A stretch of 64,000 bases of DNA from Tubiluchus corallicola. Its lineage: Eukaryota > Priapulida > Priapulimorpha > Priapulimorphida > Tubiluchidae. Under the pieces are notes generated by a model that did no database searches, was not told the origin of the DNA, and saw only the letters and a list, made by a program, of their open reading frames with translations. Below, in pieces: positions 16,640 through 27,349 of the stretch. Made by a program: the position numbers and the translations under genes. The stretch is from contig JAQGDQ010000199.1 in NCBI GenBank assembly GCA_030141605.1, positions 1 to 64,000 on the forward strand, given 5' to 3'. The stretch's first letter is position 1. The number at the start of each line of letters is the position of its first letter.

Positions 16640-16803
16640 TTTGCTTTACAGAGTAGCATTAGCCACCTTAACATGAGATAACAGCAGTGATGACTGTATG
16701 GTCTCTCTGTCATTCCGTCTCACAAGTTATATATGAAAGCTATTGTTACTTGTATCTGTTATACAGTATCTAGAGAGACAATAAACTATTATATTCTATT
16801 CTA
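16640..16803 (+). mobile_element. 3' end of a retroelement with TTCTA tail
   Basis: The block TGACTGTATGGTCTCTCTGT... followed by ACAATAAACTATTATATTCTATTCTA resembles 27955-28112 (TGACCGTATGGTCTTTCGTC and an ATTACT-type tail). A shared body plus a short simple-sequence tail is typical of 5'-truncated non-LTR copies. No coding part remains in either copy. Confidence 0.5.
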
Positions 16804-16878
16804 TGGATGTCACCTACTGCTAGCTTTGTGGCAAGTATAACATTTGAAATATATATGCACATGCTTTAAATCAGTAAA

Positions 16879-17038
16879 AGCAGTGCTAGACAAATGTTAG
16901 TCACTGTATTCTACGTTAAAGCAGTGCTAGACAAATGTTAGTCACTGTATTCTACGTTAAAGCAGTGCTAGACAAATGTTAGTCACTGTATTCTACGTTA
17001 AAGCAGTGCTAGACAAATGTTAGTCACTGTACTCTATC
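16879..17038 (+). repeat. 41-bp tandem repeat, four copies
   Basis: Four head-to-tail copies of a unit starting AGCAGTGCTAGACAAATGTT and ending ATTCTACGTTAA. The first three are identical; the fourth differs in ACTCTATC. It shares no sequence with the 58-bp array that ends 550 bp to the left. Confidence 0.95.
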
Positions 17039-17902
17039 AACTGCTACTTAAATAATATCATTGACATTAGAAATACAGCTGTTTTTTGTTAATTACATGT
17101 AGATTATGACTGTGCATTCCAGAAAATACATCCGTTTTAAGGATAATTTCCAAAAGTTTTCACAATTTTATCTCATGTTCGTTTTTGAAATTTTCCTGGT
17201 GCAAGTTTCTGGGCAAATGCCACAGCATGATTTTATTTATTTTTTGTACAAACGAGCAGTCTTACGGAACTATTATACCTACATAAGAAATGAATTTGGG
17301 CAATTTTTAAAGTAGAGAAATATATAAAGTATCTCGGGCAGTGAAGACTCGATTACATCACTTGTTGTAACATTGAATTGCAACAACATACTTGTATCCT
17401 CTACTAATTATACAACTGTAAAACCACAAAATGATATGGTATGTAAAACCACAAAAATTATAACCATAGTAAAGCAGCAATTGCCAGACAAACATTTGCA
17501 ATGCTTTACATTCTATGGTACTTCTGTCCTGGGCATAGACATTAAACTGCATCCAGTGTTGGTGTCACTTAAAAAGCACCAAAATATAAACTGAATTAAC
17601 ATGTTCTAAGAGAACTCATGGTACTTGTTACTCATCCTAGACTTGGAGTTTTTGGCTTGAAGCTCCTGGGCCTGCTGGTCAAGCTACGGACTTCTACCAT
17701 TCTTTTAGAATCTTCTTTTGAATCTTTGTGCAGGAAACTTGAATTTTGTTTGTAACTGAGCTGCATCTGAAGTATGCCTGTAACTTCCAACAATTACATC
17801 CTGCCAAACCTCTCTTATTTAAGAGTATTCTCTTGTTATTTCTATTTTGTGTAAAACATTACCACCTCTGTACTTGGCTCTTGGAATAAACAAGACAAAC
17901 AA
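17039..17902. other. Gene-free stretch
   Basis: Short open frames on both strands between 17106 and 17594 have no family resemblance or splice context. A local duplication of ATGTAAAACCACAAAA lies near 17410-17460. Nothing else is supported. Confidence 0.35.
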
Positions 17903-18126
17903 TTAAACCCTGAACACAATAACAAAATCTGGATTATCGGGTAACCACACTGCCATCAAGATAGTGATGGTCCCAACAACCAGGTTTCTATCATTTGCTG
18001 TGTCAGGTCGCTCTGGTATTGCAAGAACGTCACCGATGAAAGTTGGGTTTGCACCGGCATTTTTATCTGAACAATTCTGGGTGGGGCTTCTGGGTAATTT
18101 TACATCACTTGATTTTAGCCAATAGA
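17903..18126 (-). CDS. Possible terminal exon of an unknown minus-strand gene
   Basis: On the minus strand a good acceptor (CATTTACAG, AG at 18128-18127) opens an uninterrupted frame of 73 codons beginning YWLKSSDVKLPRSPTQ and ending VWLPDNPDFVIVFRV at a stop at 17903-17905. Codon usage and composition look coding, but no family is recognised, no upstream exon was found to the right, and no clear poly(A) signal follows. It may be part of a gene whose other exons I missed, or a chance frame. Confidence 0.25.
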
Positions 18127-18560
18127 CTGTAAATGAATGGACGAGCACCGGAAAAATTGCTTAAAGACAGTTTCGATCATCTGCCATCGGTCATTTAACT
18201 TACCGAGGAAAGATGTTTACAAATTCGAATGTTATGTGAGATGCCTCCACTGGTTAAGTGTAACCGCTTAGAGGATATATTTACAATAAAGTAGATTCCA
18301 GTCCCGCCACAACCATCCAGTTAAACAGGATCTGCCTTTGAGCGCTGGTACCAGTTTGCAAGATGTATAAAAACTGCAACCTCCACAGTAACGTTTGCTA
18401 GCATCTTATTTCTGAGATTATTTCTCACTAGGAATTGCCAAGAAATATCTCTGTGCTACCTGCTTACCAAAGACTACAACGACATCATTGTATAATTTGC
18501 ATCGTTTAATCTGAAAACAGTGATTGCCTTCATATAATTTTGCTCAATTTTTCTGTGAGA

Positions 18561-18868
18561 TCTTCTTCTTCTTCCCAGCTTTTCCCTATTCAGGGTCGCC
18601 GTTGTGAATGAGTCTTCTCCACGCATTCCTGTTGTTGACCATCTCTTCATTTGTCTTCAATTCCCACAAGATCTTCACCGAGTCTTCTTTTCAGGTGTCC
18701 ATACCATCGCAATCTTGCGAGGCTTTCACTACTTTTACTGTTCCTCTGATATTATTATTTCTAATTTTATCTCTTCTTCTTATTCCCACCATTCATCTCA
18801 ACATCCTTATCTCCACCACACCCGTTTTCTTCTCTTCTCTTCTGGCTTGCCCCCCCCCCCCAGTGGCT
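18561..18868 (-). mobile_element. RTE-like LINE, second deletion derivative
   Basis: The right part of the minus-strand reading has lost the reverse transcriptase core but keeps SLARLRWYGHLKR, the block that follows the palm in RTE-type proteins, and then NNRNAWRRLIHNGDP, a stop and a GAA tail. The right border GGCTTGCCCC...CAGTG equals the border of the copy at 3676-4102. The two copies keep different internal pieces, so they are independent deletions. A short TGAGAT flank on both sides may be the target duplication. Confidence 0.75.
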
Positions 18869-19318
18869 GAGATATTTAGACAAATTTGTTCTACCTATCT
18901 TCAAACAGCTTCTTTATGTAAATCAAATTATACAATCTAATAATCTGATTGCTTGAGTCTAGGAAAAAAAGGTTAAACAGATTGATTAATCAAGTAGCAC
19001 TGTGATCCTCTATAAATGTAATTATAAAATTAGAACTAACAGCTTGGCATTTGTGGACAACTTATTGATGCAGTGTGTGAATGCCTGAGTGACCTCTATC
19101 CACAGATAGTGGTTTTTACAGTTAAAAGTGCTGGTCATGATGTGACCGGTGTAAATGGGAAAAACTATAATAATAGAAGAATGAGGGCCTGTATGAATTC
19201 AAGCTTAATCAGCACAATTTCACTTGGCCTTTCCTGCCTTGGAAATCGTCCAAAAGTGCTCAGCCTCATTGATAGCTCAGCCTCGGTTAATTTTTTAAAA
19301 TCTCTTTTTACATTGTAG

Positions 19319-20201
19319 CTTCTTATTCAAAGTAATACCTGCCAAAAGGAAATCCTCGGGAAAACTACTACACTTTTTCAGAAAGCTGCCTCAAACGATG
19401 TCTGCACTACCATCGTACCCTTGGCACTTGGTGAATATCTGGTGGAAATATCGCAGACCTACGACAGATTTCAAAAAGATTGAAGTCGATGTGACCATTG
19501 ATCGAGACATACCAAGCACATACAATTTGTACATTGCTCCAATCAGCAACGCTTATCTAAACGGAATCGGATTTTATGGGGGACTTCAAACCAACATTGA
19601 CGGATGGGAAAGCAGTGAAGACCGCGTTCGAGTTTACCCCGGAAAGGGAGCAATATTCTCCCGTTGGTCCGTCGACGGATGTCCCATATGCCTTGATCAT
19701 GTGAAAGTTGCAGCAGGAGGACTGTGCGAAAGTGCCGGTTACGAGGGTGAATTCTGCAGCGTACGAAGACCATTCAGTTGGTCGAAAGGAGTCTACACTT
19801 TTTGTGTTGAAAAAAGCAAAACGGAAATGGTAGATGATAAACCACAAACTTGGTTCGACTGCCTAGTGAAATGTTGCTCATCGAATATGATCACCCACGT
19901 GGGCAGCTTGCGTTTCGAAGGGAAAGAGTTCGTGCTTGGTGACTCCCATTGCTCTTTTCTAGAGATCTACTCCACGGAAAATGTCAAAAAACCCGACATA
20001 CCAACAGTTCGGGTCACTTTTGGCTATCCTCGTATTAACGGCCAGTGCGTGCCACTTGAAAAAGCTTGGGTGAACTATAATGACAAGGCAAAATCGGCTT
20101 CGCCCTACGAGGCTACCGTGCTGCGCCACCTATCATCTGCTGTTGTAAAGATCGGCAAATCATTCCGTACTAACAATAGTTCACATGCACTGGATTTATA
20201 A
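19319..20201 (+). CDS. DUF3472-like protein, partial 5' end uncertain
   Basis: A single open frame encodes a cysteine-rich, probably secreted protein of unknown function. From the first ATG (19398) it has 267 residues. The frame is open back to an acceptor-like TTACATTGTAG at 19308-19318, so the exon may begin at 19319 and an upstream exon with a signal peptide may exist; none was identified. Conserved blocks are WHLVNIWWKY (9-18), GFYGGLQTN (58-66), GKGAIFSRW (82-90), GYEGEFCSVRRPFSW (114-128) and HVGSLRF (167-173). Their order and spacing resemble the DUF3472 family and a set of secreted bacterial proteins with GxQT...FSRW...GHEGxFxxVRR...W motifs. The C-terminal 60 residues (after VRVTFGYPRINGQC) look like a family-specific extension. 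Poly(A) signal AATAAA at 20469-20474. Confidence 0.7.
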
Positions 20202-21623
20202 GGTCACTTATGTCAGTGGATGGGAATCGTTAATTGCACTGTAGATTATCAAATATCTGTGCATGAATCTGCTCAAATATTACTAAATTTTGTAAATGCT
20301 TCCTTTAATTTCTTCCATTCCAGTGTAACAGCTACAGTGTACTCTACTATGCCATCAAATTACATTTGTTCTCATGTTGATAGAACAAACGAATTCCCCT
20401 GAGTGACACTTCACAAGTTTGTTGGGGTGTTCGTACGTGGTACCATTACCACTTAAATATCCAATAACAATAAATATAATTTATAATAGCCCGTTTAATA
20501 ACAAAAATACGTTAGAGTATCAAATAGAAAATGACATATGATTCATTGTAAACACTAATGAAATAATAACTCTATAGAGTGTCTGCCTAACGATGATGTA
20601 AATGTAAAAGAAAATGATACCTGATTTTATTTTACTTTATGGAGCTCATTAATAATCTTTTGCTAATAATAATTTCTTTTTTAACACGTGTCATCAATTC
20701 CTGACAATAATTCTGTACTAAATATAATACAATAAACTCTGTACATAGTATAATAATAATAAATAAAATTGAAAAATACCTATGATTCTCATAATTGTTC
20801 TTGATTACAAATGCATCTTGCAAGTTGTAACGACTTTTTTCTCTGTGACAGGACTAGATAAGTCAATAGTTATAAAAATAAATGAACGACATGACTGCTC
20901 ACAATTATACAACGTGAACAAAATCTTGGTAATAAAGAATTTCAACATAACATAAGTCTATCAGCAAAATCACTGCAGAGATTATTTACAAAAAAAACCT
21001 AAGAATTTTGGAAACTGTTGTATTAGACACCTCTGGTATGATTTTATACCTTTATGGGTCGTTTACAAAGAAAACGTAATGCACAATTACTTGAGGTGTA
21101 TTAGTAGCAGTATTACATACATGTACTTGGTTGTTACATATGACGCTTATATAAAAGCGGGAACTCAGTAACTGCTTGTTGTGTGTTATAAAATAACGCG
21201 CTTTATATAAATGTGAATATATTTTCCGCGAATAACACTTTTTAACACTAGACCCGTAAAATCTGATGCCTAGGCTATAGCCTAGTTAGCTTATTGGTAA
21301 GTAGGCCCCTGTTAATAGAGGATTATAGTTACGAGTGTTGTTATGTTCAAAACTGTTCATAGAACAAATTGTAAATCAACTGTCATCACTGAGGTAGTTC
21401 AACACACAGTTCAGTACAATTTCTTTTCTACAAATATTTATAATTTTGCACAGTTAACTTGTTAAAGCTAAAATTTCCACAGAATGAATACTTTACTAGA
21501 TGATAAATTGGTCTTTCGCTGCCCTTTCTTCACATTTTTGTCACCAAATTAATTGTATTAATATTACTATGACAATCTCAACACAGTAGTAGTGTTACAC
21601 ATGACTGGAAATTACTACATGTA
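20202..21623. other. 3' flank of the DUF3472-like gene, no gene seen
   Basis: Contains a candidate poly(A) signal at 20469-20474 and A+T-rich DNA beyond. No exon or element end recognised. Confidence 0.4.
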
Positions 21624-22142
21624 CAAGGGCCCAGCGAGAGGAGGATGCAGCCGGTACATTTTGCCCTGGAGCCCATAAATATTAAATTTTGCACTTTGTC
21701 ATGACCAGTACACCTGAATCAGATGCCCTACTTACACGTATGTACTCTTCTTACAATATCTTTTAATGTTGCCTCTGAAAAGTGCTCATTCAGCAAACTA
21801 AAACAGATTAAAATTTGTTTAGACCCACAATGACACAGGGATGGCTTGTAGACCAGGCAGATTGAGCGTTGAAGCTGAACTTGCAAAGAGAGTCAATTCT
21901 GATGAAGTATTTCGTTTGTTTTGCAAGAAAAAAGCGACAAAACCCCATATATTTAGCAAAAAATGAACTGGGACATATTTTGGTTCACTGTGAATCAACA
22001 TATTTCATATATTAAGAAATAAAGACCAACAAACATAAATTACTGTACATGCATTTTATCGTTTCATGCTCTTCGTACAGGTGAGAAAGGGCGCCCAAAA
22101 TTTGTCTTGTTCTGGTAGATAAAAATTCTTTCGCTGGCCCTG
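21624..22142. mobile_element. Non-autonomous hAT-like DNA transposon relic
   Basis: The ends are imperfect inverted repeats: CAAGGGCCCAGCGAGAGG at the left and, inverted, CAGGGCCAGCGAAAGAAT at the right. Just inside, TACATTTTGCCCTGGAGCCC pairs with ACAAATTTTGGGCGCCC. Flanks TACATGTA and CACATACA agree at five of eight positions, as expected for an old 8-bp duplication. No transposase frame is present. Confidence 0.5.
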
Positions 22143-23320
22143 CACATACATTAGTCACAAATTAAACAGACTGCTTTAACGAGATTCATATTAATTACCT
22201 TTAACGGTTTTTTTAATTTCTTTTCTCCATTGTGACTTCAATAATTCGTCTTGTTTTAATTTGTTCAAGAAACATTGCATGTTTACTTCACATACCCATT
22301 TCGGGTATTTTTTATTGCAATAAATTATTATGTTTATGGTGTTCATAAATGATTATATGTGCCTCTAGGGTTATTAGCCCAGTAGTAGAAATAACGCTAA
22401 AATCACGATTTGTGGAAATTGGAACACATTTGCTTTTACCTTTAGTTTTTTCCTGGATCAGTATGTTAATTGTTATGTACTATTCGGCAGAATCGCCCCC
22501 TCATGGGTTGACATTGGCTACTTCAATGAATCATGCCATTTTCAGCAAAGGACAATATTAATAGTGAAAACCAGTAGATTTTTTATGAGGGAAATATTAG
22601 ATTATGCAAACCTGAATAACAGTCATACATAATCAATACTTTGCGCCTGCAAAAAAGTTGGCATTATGATGAGTTTGGCATTACATACATGCGTGTCTAT
22701 GCAAATAGGGATATTTTGTTTTGCTAAAAATTTGTTCATTAAGAGAAGTTGACATTACAAAATGTTATAACGAGGTTTGACTGCAGTGCATAGAGAACAA
22801 ATTGTGTAGAACACAATACATTGTTGTGCGGAATTAAATTCCCTACTAAAATTCAATACCCTCACTGCAACAATCTAACAGCCACAGCTTTAAAATTAAC
22901 AACGAATTTATCCTTACTACAAAAATAATTCATTAATTAAATATGCTTACAGCAATCCGCTGCAGCAAGATGACCTGGAGTATTCTTCTCTCTCTCCTTT
23001 AGTTGCCAAAATGCTGCGTAGATAATACCTATCTAGAATGATCCGGCATGCATTGACAATCACGACATTACCACTACCTTGAAAAAAATAAAACACAAAA
23101 GTCAAGTCCTAAAACATTTTCAGCCGTGCACATCACACTTTTTCCTGTAAAACATACTCACCTTTGTAAAATCATTCTGAATTTTTTTTTGCTGAATTAC
23201 TAATTTGGATATGATTTTCAATAAAGATAGGTGTGTTGTAATTTAGCAGAAGAAAAAATGACCAATAAAATGTCCTTAGTGAGAAGTTAACTCAGTAGCC
23301 AATAAAAACTTGACTCATAA
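22143..23320. other. Gene-free stretch
   Basis: No firm gene. On the minus strand an acceptor-like pyrimidine tract before 23080 is followed by a 42-codon open frame (GNVVIVNACRIILDRYYLRS, ending near 22945), but its phase does not fit the exon at 23984-24133 and it is not annotated as coding. Confidence 0.35.
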
Positions 23321-23775
23321 AAACTTGGATGGGTGACTGCCTAGGAATACCAGGTGCTGTAGGCTTGCAGGATGCCCACACTGTATCTCGACACTAGGCG
23401 GAGGAGCTGCACAAGCAGCCTACGGCTAGAAGGCGGAAGAGGTCAAGTAACCAACGGCCATGTGTGGAGGAGTGGAGCCCCGAAGGCGGACCAGTGCAGC
23501 ATGCTCACTGACTCCAGCAGCTCCTGCAGCCAACCTGGTGCCAAACGTATCGCACCGCTTTCCTTTGGACTACACCAGCAAGGAAGAGAGGGGGGGTTCC
23601 TGTTGTCTGGACAACTCAGGATCTCCATACACCTTGCCCAGGAGTGCGCCCTGGAGACGTTCAAGGATCACACTGCTCAGCCACAGCTGCAGCTCCATCA
23701 ATGTGATCAAAAACTGACTCTCTTGGCACACACTCCATTGTCTTCCGAGACAGAAGGATGCCAACAACTGGTTAG
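23321..23775 (+). mobile_element. 5S-rRNA-derived SINE, 5'-truncated copy
   Basis: The left end ACTTGGATGGGTGACTGCCT and AATACCAGGTGCTGTAGGCTT is the 3' third of 5S rRNA. The body continues with CACTGTATCTCGACACTAGG, AACGGCCATGTGTGGAGG, GCTCCTGCAGCCAACCTGG and GCGCCCTGGAGACGTTCAAG, and ends GACAGAAGGATGCCAACAAC. The complete head and the same body are on the minus strand at 57367-57868. A head from 5S rRNA defines the SINE3 class. GC content is clearly above the surroundings. Confidence 0.88.
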
Positions 23776-23983
23776 TGAGAACAGTTTTTCATGAACCCAT
23801 GCAAAATGCAGCAAACGCTTATGATCCTGAAGGAGTTACCTGCCTAAATCCCACATGAAACCAAGTACGTATGCACGTTTAAATAACATTTCCCTTTAAT
23901 ATGGAAATTCTCGGTGTTCACAGACACGAGTTCCACACCGTGAACTTGATGGGATTGAAGTGATAATTAATATATCGTCGTAC

Positions 23984-24133
23984 CTCCACCAGTCGATCCA
24001 GAAGGTGCTCATTTGCATTCCGACGTGCACTCAACTCGATCAATTTTTCATCTATTGCATTCAATTTTTCCAGAAACTCTGTACTATGTGATTCTAAATC
24101 TTCCGCTGGTACATCATGCAAGTTATCACACAC
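23984..24133 (-). CDS. Orphan internal exon, helical/coiled-coil, unknown gene
   Basis: A 150-nt exon of exactly 50 codons lies between a strong acceptor (TTTTTTTGTGTTCAG) and a donor (GAG|GTACGA). It encodes a charged helical segment including NLHDVPAEDLESHS, EFLEKLNAIDEKLIEL and ANEHLLDRLVE, with heptad-like leucine/isoleucine spacing. I do not recognise the family. No other exon of this gene was found between here and 28.5 kb on the right, so its upstream part would have to span the intronless cGAS-like gene; alternatively it is a relic. Downstream continuation on the left is also unresolved. Confidence 0.55.
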
Positions 24134-24569
24134 CTGAACACAAAAAAATTATCGGTCATAAATACTGTTACGGCACTTATGTGAGTTTTCATAGGAATTG
24201 CTGATTTCAAATGAATCAGTTATCACCTATTAAGATATCACAACACTGTTAAAAATACGTTAATCAATCCTCGAGAAAATAATCGGGGGCATGACTTGTA
24301 AGGCATCGGAATTTTCCCCGAAGACAATACCATTTTTAAGTTGTATGAAGCTTTTAATTTTTCTAGAGCATAAATTGCATTTTTGAGTTAGGCAATGTAA
24401 ATTACATGTATCTAAGGGACCATAATTTTTTATTTAAATTACACGAAATTTTGAAATGTATATTAAGCGATGTTTTTTTGTGAAAAAAATGCAGGATTTC
24501 ATTTTAAATTATTATTTTATATATTATTTCATTATATATATTTTATAAAGAATTTTTTAATAATATATT

Positions 24570-24890
24570 TTAATATATTATTTCTAGTTACATAAGCCTT
24601 TCAGCAGATAAGCGAAATGCTAAGTAAAACAAATTCGCTTGGAAAACCTTATGTGATAATTTAACATTGCCCTTTCTTCCCCTGATTTACATTTTCATAG
24701 GTGACCCTGAAGTCATGTAATGGCGACTTTGCAACAGTGTCATGGGAAATTAAAATGAAAACAAACAAAAAATCCTTTTAACGCGAGTACGATATATGCA
24801 CAAAAATGCTGTAAAACAAGATAATCTTTAAGGCGTTTTTTCTGAAACCTACTTCAGGCATGCCTTTTCTTGCCCTTTAAACGCCAACAT
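24570..24890 (-). repeat. Dispersed repeat R, copy 2 (inverted)
   Basis: Read on the minus strand it matches 1797-2120: CCTGAAGTAGGTTTCAGAAA, ATATCGTACTCGCGTT, CCATTACATGAC, GGGCAATGTTAAATTA and TTATGTAACTAGAAATAATA. It ends in TATA-rich sequence to the left (24480-24590) and lacks the right-end block seen in the other copies. Confidence 0.7.
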
Positions 24891-25015
24891 GCACAGAGAA
24901 TTGCTAGATATCAGCAAATTGTGAGACAAACAATAGGTGCCATGCTCTAATACAATCTCTAATGCAAGTTATACTAAACTACAAAATACGGTAGCTAATA
25001 ACGTCATTTAATCTC

Positions 25016-27349
25016 TCAACTGTGAATGCCGTAAAGGTCTGCACCTAACTTTTTTATATCTACCTGTTCCAGCTTTTTCCAAACGGATACAAAACCACCG
25101 AACCACAGCATTGACGGACGGTTCTTTTCCCAGAGATTACTAGCCATTACCATCTTCATCGCACCCAGGTAGCCCAGCGACAAAACTCCGTTTCTCGTGG
25201 GCACCGAGTCATTTCCAATGCGGCCATCGATTGCTTTGGCACACAGATTAATCAAGTACAGAAGTGGTATGGACTCAATGTCTTTCCTTGAGTGCTCTTT
25301 GAGTACATTTACGTCCCTCAGCAAATTATGTGGCATGCAGCCTTTCTCGGAGCATAAGCTTATGTATTTGAGCATGTTTCGGACTCGCAGAACAACGTTC
25401 TCTTCTGTCCAGCAGCGGTCATCTGAGGCTGTAACCGTCTCACGCAGAAAAGCGGTTTTTACTAAATACGAGTCGATTATTTTATGCGGAGAAACTCGTA
25501 GAGTAACAAAAAGATTTAAAACATCAACATCGGCAGCCATTGCTTTCTGGCGATTCAAATCTTTTGCAACATGCTCTCCAAATACGCCCTCTGGCGGAAA
25601 AGTTTCTGGAGCATACAAATGACTCTTTAGTAAAGCTTTTGCCATTATCATTGCACGTTTTCTTGACTTGGGCTTTTGGCGTATGATGTGACACTCCATC
25701 ACGGCTAGGGAAACTGTCCAAACTACTTCTGGAACATCCAAGTATGACTTGCAGACAACATGATGAGGTATATGAAACGCCATCTCTTGAGGACGAAGAA
25801 AACCTTGCGGTGGTTGTGATACCTCCAATGCAGGGGAAATATCCACCGATATCAGTAAAGACTTGTAATAGTCTCCTTTATAAACCAAATGAAAAGTAGT
25901 ACAGACTTTGTTCCATTCGAGGTCTACTAAAGAAAAACAAGACGTTGTTGAAGTCTTCTCTTCGAACACTGCATTCACTGCTTTGCAGATCAAGGTTACG
26001 AATGCTGCCTTGATTTTAGTTGAAAGAAAACTGGTTTCTACGACAAAGTCTGAAAATCGGTGCCGCGTTGCACCGTCTTGAATCAGAACCGTAGCGAACC
26101 CTGGACTTGCTTCAACGACTTTTACGTGTCCGTCCAAAGCCCGTAAAACTAAGAAAAAGTCAAACTCATCCGGTAATCCACACTTAACTCCGCAGGCGCT
26201 GCTGCCCACCAACTCCGCTGTCGACTCAAATCTGCTGTCGAGTTCTTTCAGTTTGTCGCAAATGCAGTCTACTAACTGCAGCACTTTTTTCTTGATGAAC
26301 TTACTTTCAGTTGTGTTTCGAAGCAGACCGATTGCCGGAATCTCTAGAATGTCTTTCACTGACCCACAATTGGCAATGGATTTTCTCATTTCCTTATCGA
26401 ACAAGTTCTCACAAGCAACATTTTCATCTGCTGTGACATACCGGGACTTCAGCAGATAACCAATCATAGCTCTGATCTTCTTGTTCAGAGCCATATTTGT
26501 TGCCAAAAGTATGTACCATTCCATAGCCGTCTGACCTGCATTGTTCTTCTTGTCAACGTCGATTCCATATTCAACCAACACGTTAACCACACCACTTTTA
26601 AGGCCCAAACCACCATCGTTAACAGAATAATGAAAGGCTGTTTCTCCTTTATCATCGCAAGCATTGACATTTGCACCATTTTCCAATAGCAGCCTGACGG
26701 TGCCTTTACTACCACTACTGGCTGCATAATGCAGAGGTGTACACTTTTTATTATTAGTGCAATCAACAAAAGCACCTCCGTCTATTAATAATTCTACTAC
26801 ATCATAATATCCATGACTGGCAGCACAGTGCAAAGGAGTATTTCCAGCATTGTCAGCAGCATCCATGTGTGCGCTTCGTTCTACCAAAAGCTTTGCAACG
26901 TCTACATGACCACCAGTAGCAGCAGCGTGTAGCAATGTCTTCCCAACAAGCGGTCCATCTTTCGCGTAATAATTAACGTCCATATTTTGTTCCAGCAACA
27001 ACCGAACCATGTTGATGTGCCCGCGGTGAGCAGCAAGAAACAATGCCGTTGCGCCCTGCTTATTAACGACATCAGTATCGGCACCTGCGGCCAGCAACAT
27101 TTCAAAAACATCCGTCTGCCCCAGTCCAACAGCAAGCATTAGAGGGGTGTTGCCTTCGCTGTTTTTAATGTTAATTTTTTCAGAATCACTAATAAGTCGT
27201 TTTAGTTTATTAATGTTGTTAAGGCGGATCGCCCAGTGCATTGACGTCCAACCAAAAATGTTTGATGTTCCTGCCCCCATGGTCCAATCACTAAGCCGCA
27301 GCTGTGTTAGTGAACTTGGTGAAAAGTTCACATCTTGATGATTCTGCAC
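25016..27349 (-). CDS. Ankyrin-repeat cGAS/Mab-21-type nucleotidyltransferase (cGAS-like receptor candidate)
   Basis: Intronless, 777 residues. Residues about 34-271 form seven ankyrin repeats (for example NTPLHCAASHGYYDVVELL at 170-188). A helical linker follows, and from about 345 a Mab-21/cGAS fold. The nucleotidyltransferase signature is complete: GSS at 382-384, then DEFDFF at 394-399 supplying the acidic pair E395/D397, and the third acid D503 in LLISVDISPALEV. In cGAS and animal cGAS-like receptors these three acids bind the metals that join two nucleotides into a cyclic dinucleotide, which activates STING; Mab-21 developmental proteins often lack them. The C-terminal helical half (ENVVLRVRNMLKYIS, SIPLLYLINLCAKAI) fits the Mab-21 C-lobe. 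No zinc-thumb HxCC motif as in vertebrate cGAS is visible. The ankyrin part could sense or localise. Ligand and product are inference. The first ATG of the frame is used. Confidence 0.9.
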   Translation of the reverse strand: MQNHQDVNFSPSSLTQLRLSDWTMGAGTSNIFGWTSMHWAIRLNNINKLKRLISDSEKINIKNSEGNTPLMLAVGLGQTDVFEMLLAAGADTDVVNKQGATALFLAAHRGHINMVRLLLEQNMDVNYYAKDGPLVGKTLLHAAATGGHVDVAKLLVERSAHMDAADNAGNTPLHCAASHGYYDVVELLIDGGAFVDCTNNKKCTPLHYAASSGSKGTVRLLLENGANVNACDDKGETAFHYSVNDGGLGLKSGVVNVLVEYGIDVDKKNNAGQTAMEWYILLATNMALNKKIRAMIGYLLKSRYVTADENVACENLFDKEMRKSIANCGSVKDILEIPAIGLLRNTTESKFIKKKVLQLVDCICDKLKELDSRFESTAELVGSSACGVKCGLPDEFDFFLVLRALDGHVKVVEASPGFATVLIQDGATRHRFSDFVVETSFLSTKIKAAFVTLICKAVNAVFEEKTSTTSCFSLVDLEWNKVCTTFHLVYKGDYYKSLLISVDISPALEVSQPPQGFLRPQEMAFHIPHHVVCKSYLDVPEVVWTVSLAVMECHIIRQKPKSRKRAMIMAKALLKSHLYAPETFPPEGVFGEHVAKDLNRQKAMAADVDVLNLFVTLRVSPHKIIDSYLVKTAFLRETVTASDDRCWTEENVVLRVRNMLKYISLCSEKGCMPHNLLRDVNVLKEHSRKDIESIPLLYLINLCAKAIDGRIGNDSVPTRNGVLSLGYLGAMKMVMASNLWEKNRPSMLWFGGFVSVWKKLEQVDIKKLGADLYGIHS

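Noticed and set aside
19543-19847. Minus-strand frames inside the DUF3472-like gene
   Set aside because: Antisense shadows of a conserved + strand frame.
23372-23794. 140-codon open frame on + and shadow frames
   Set aside because: The frame lies wholly inside a 5S-derived SINE, whose other copies have different frames open.
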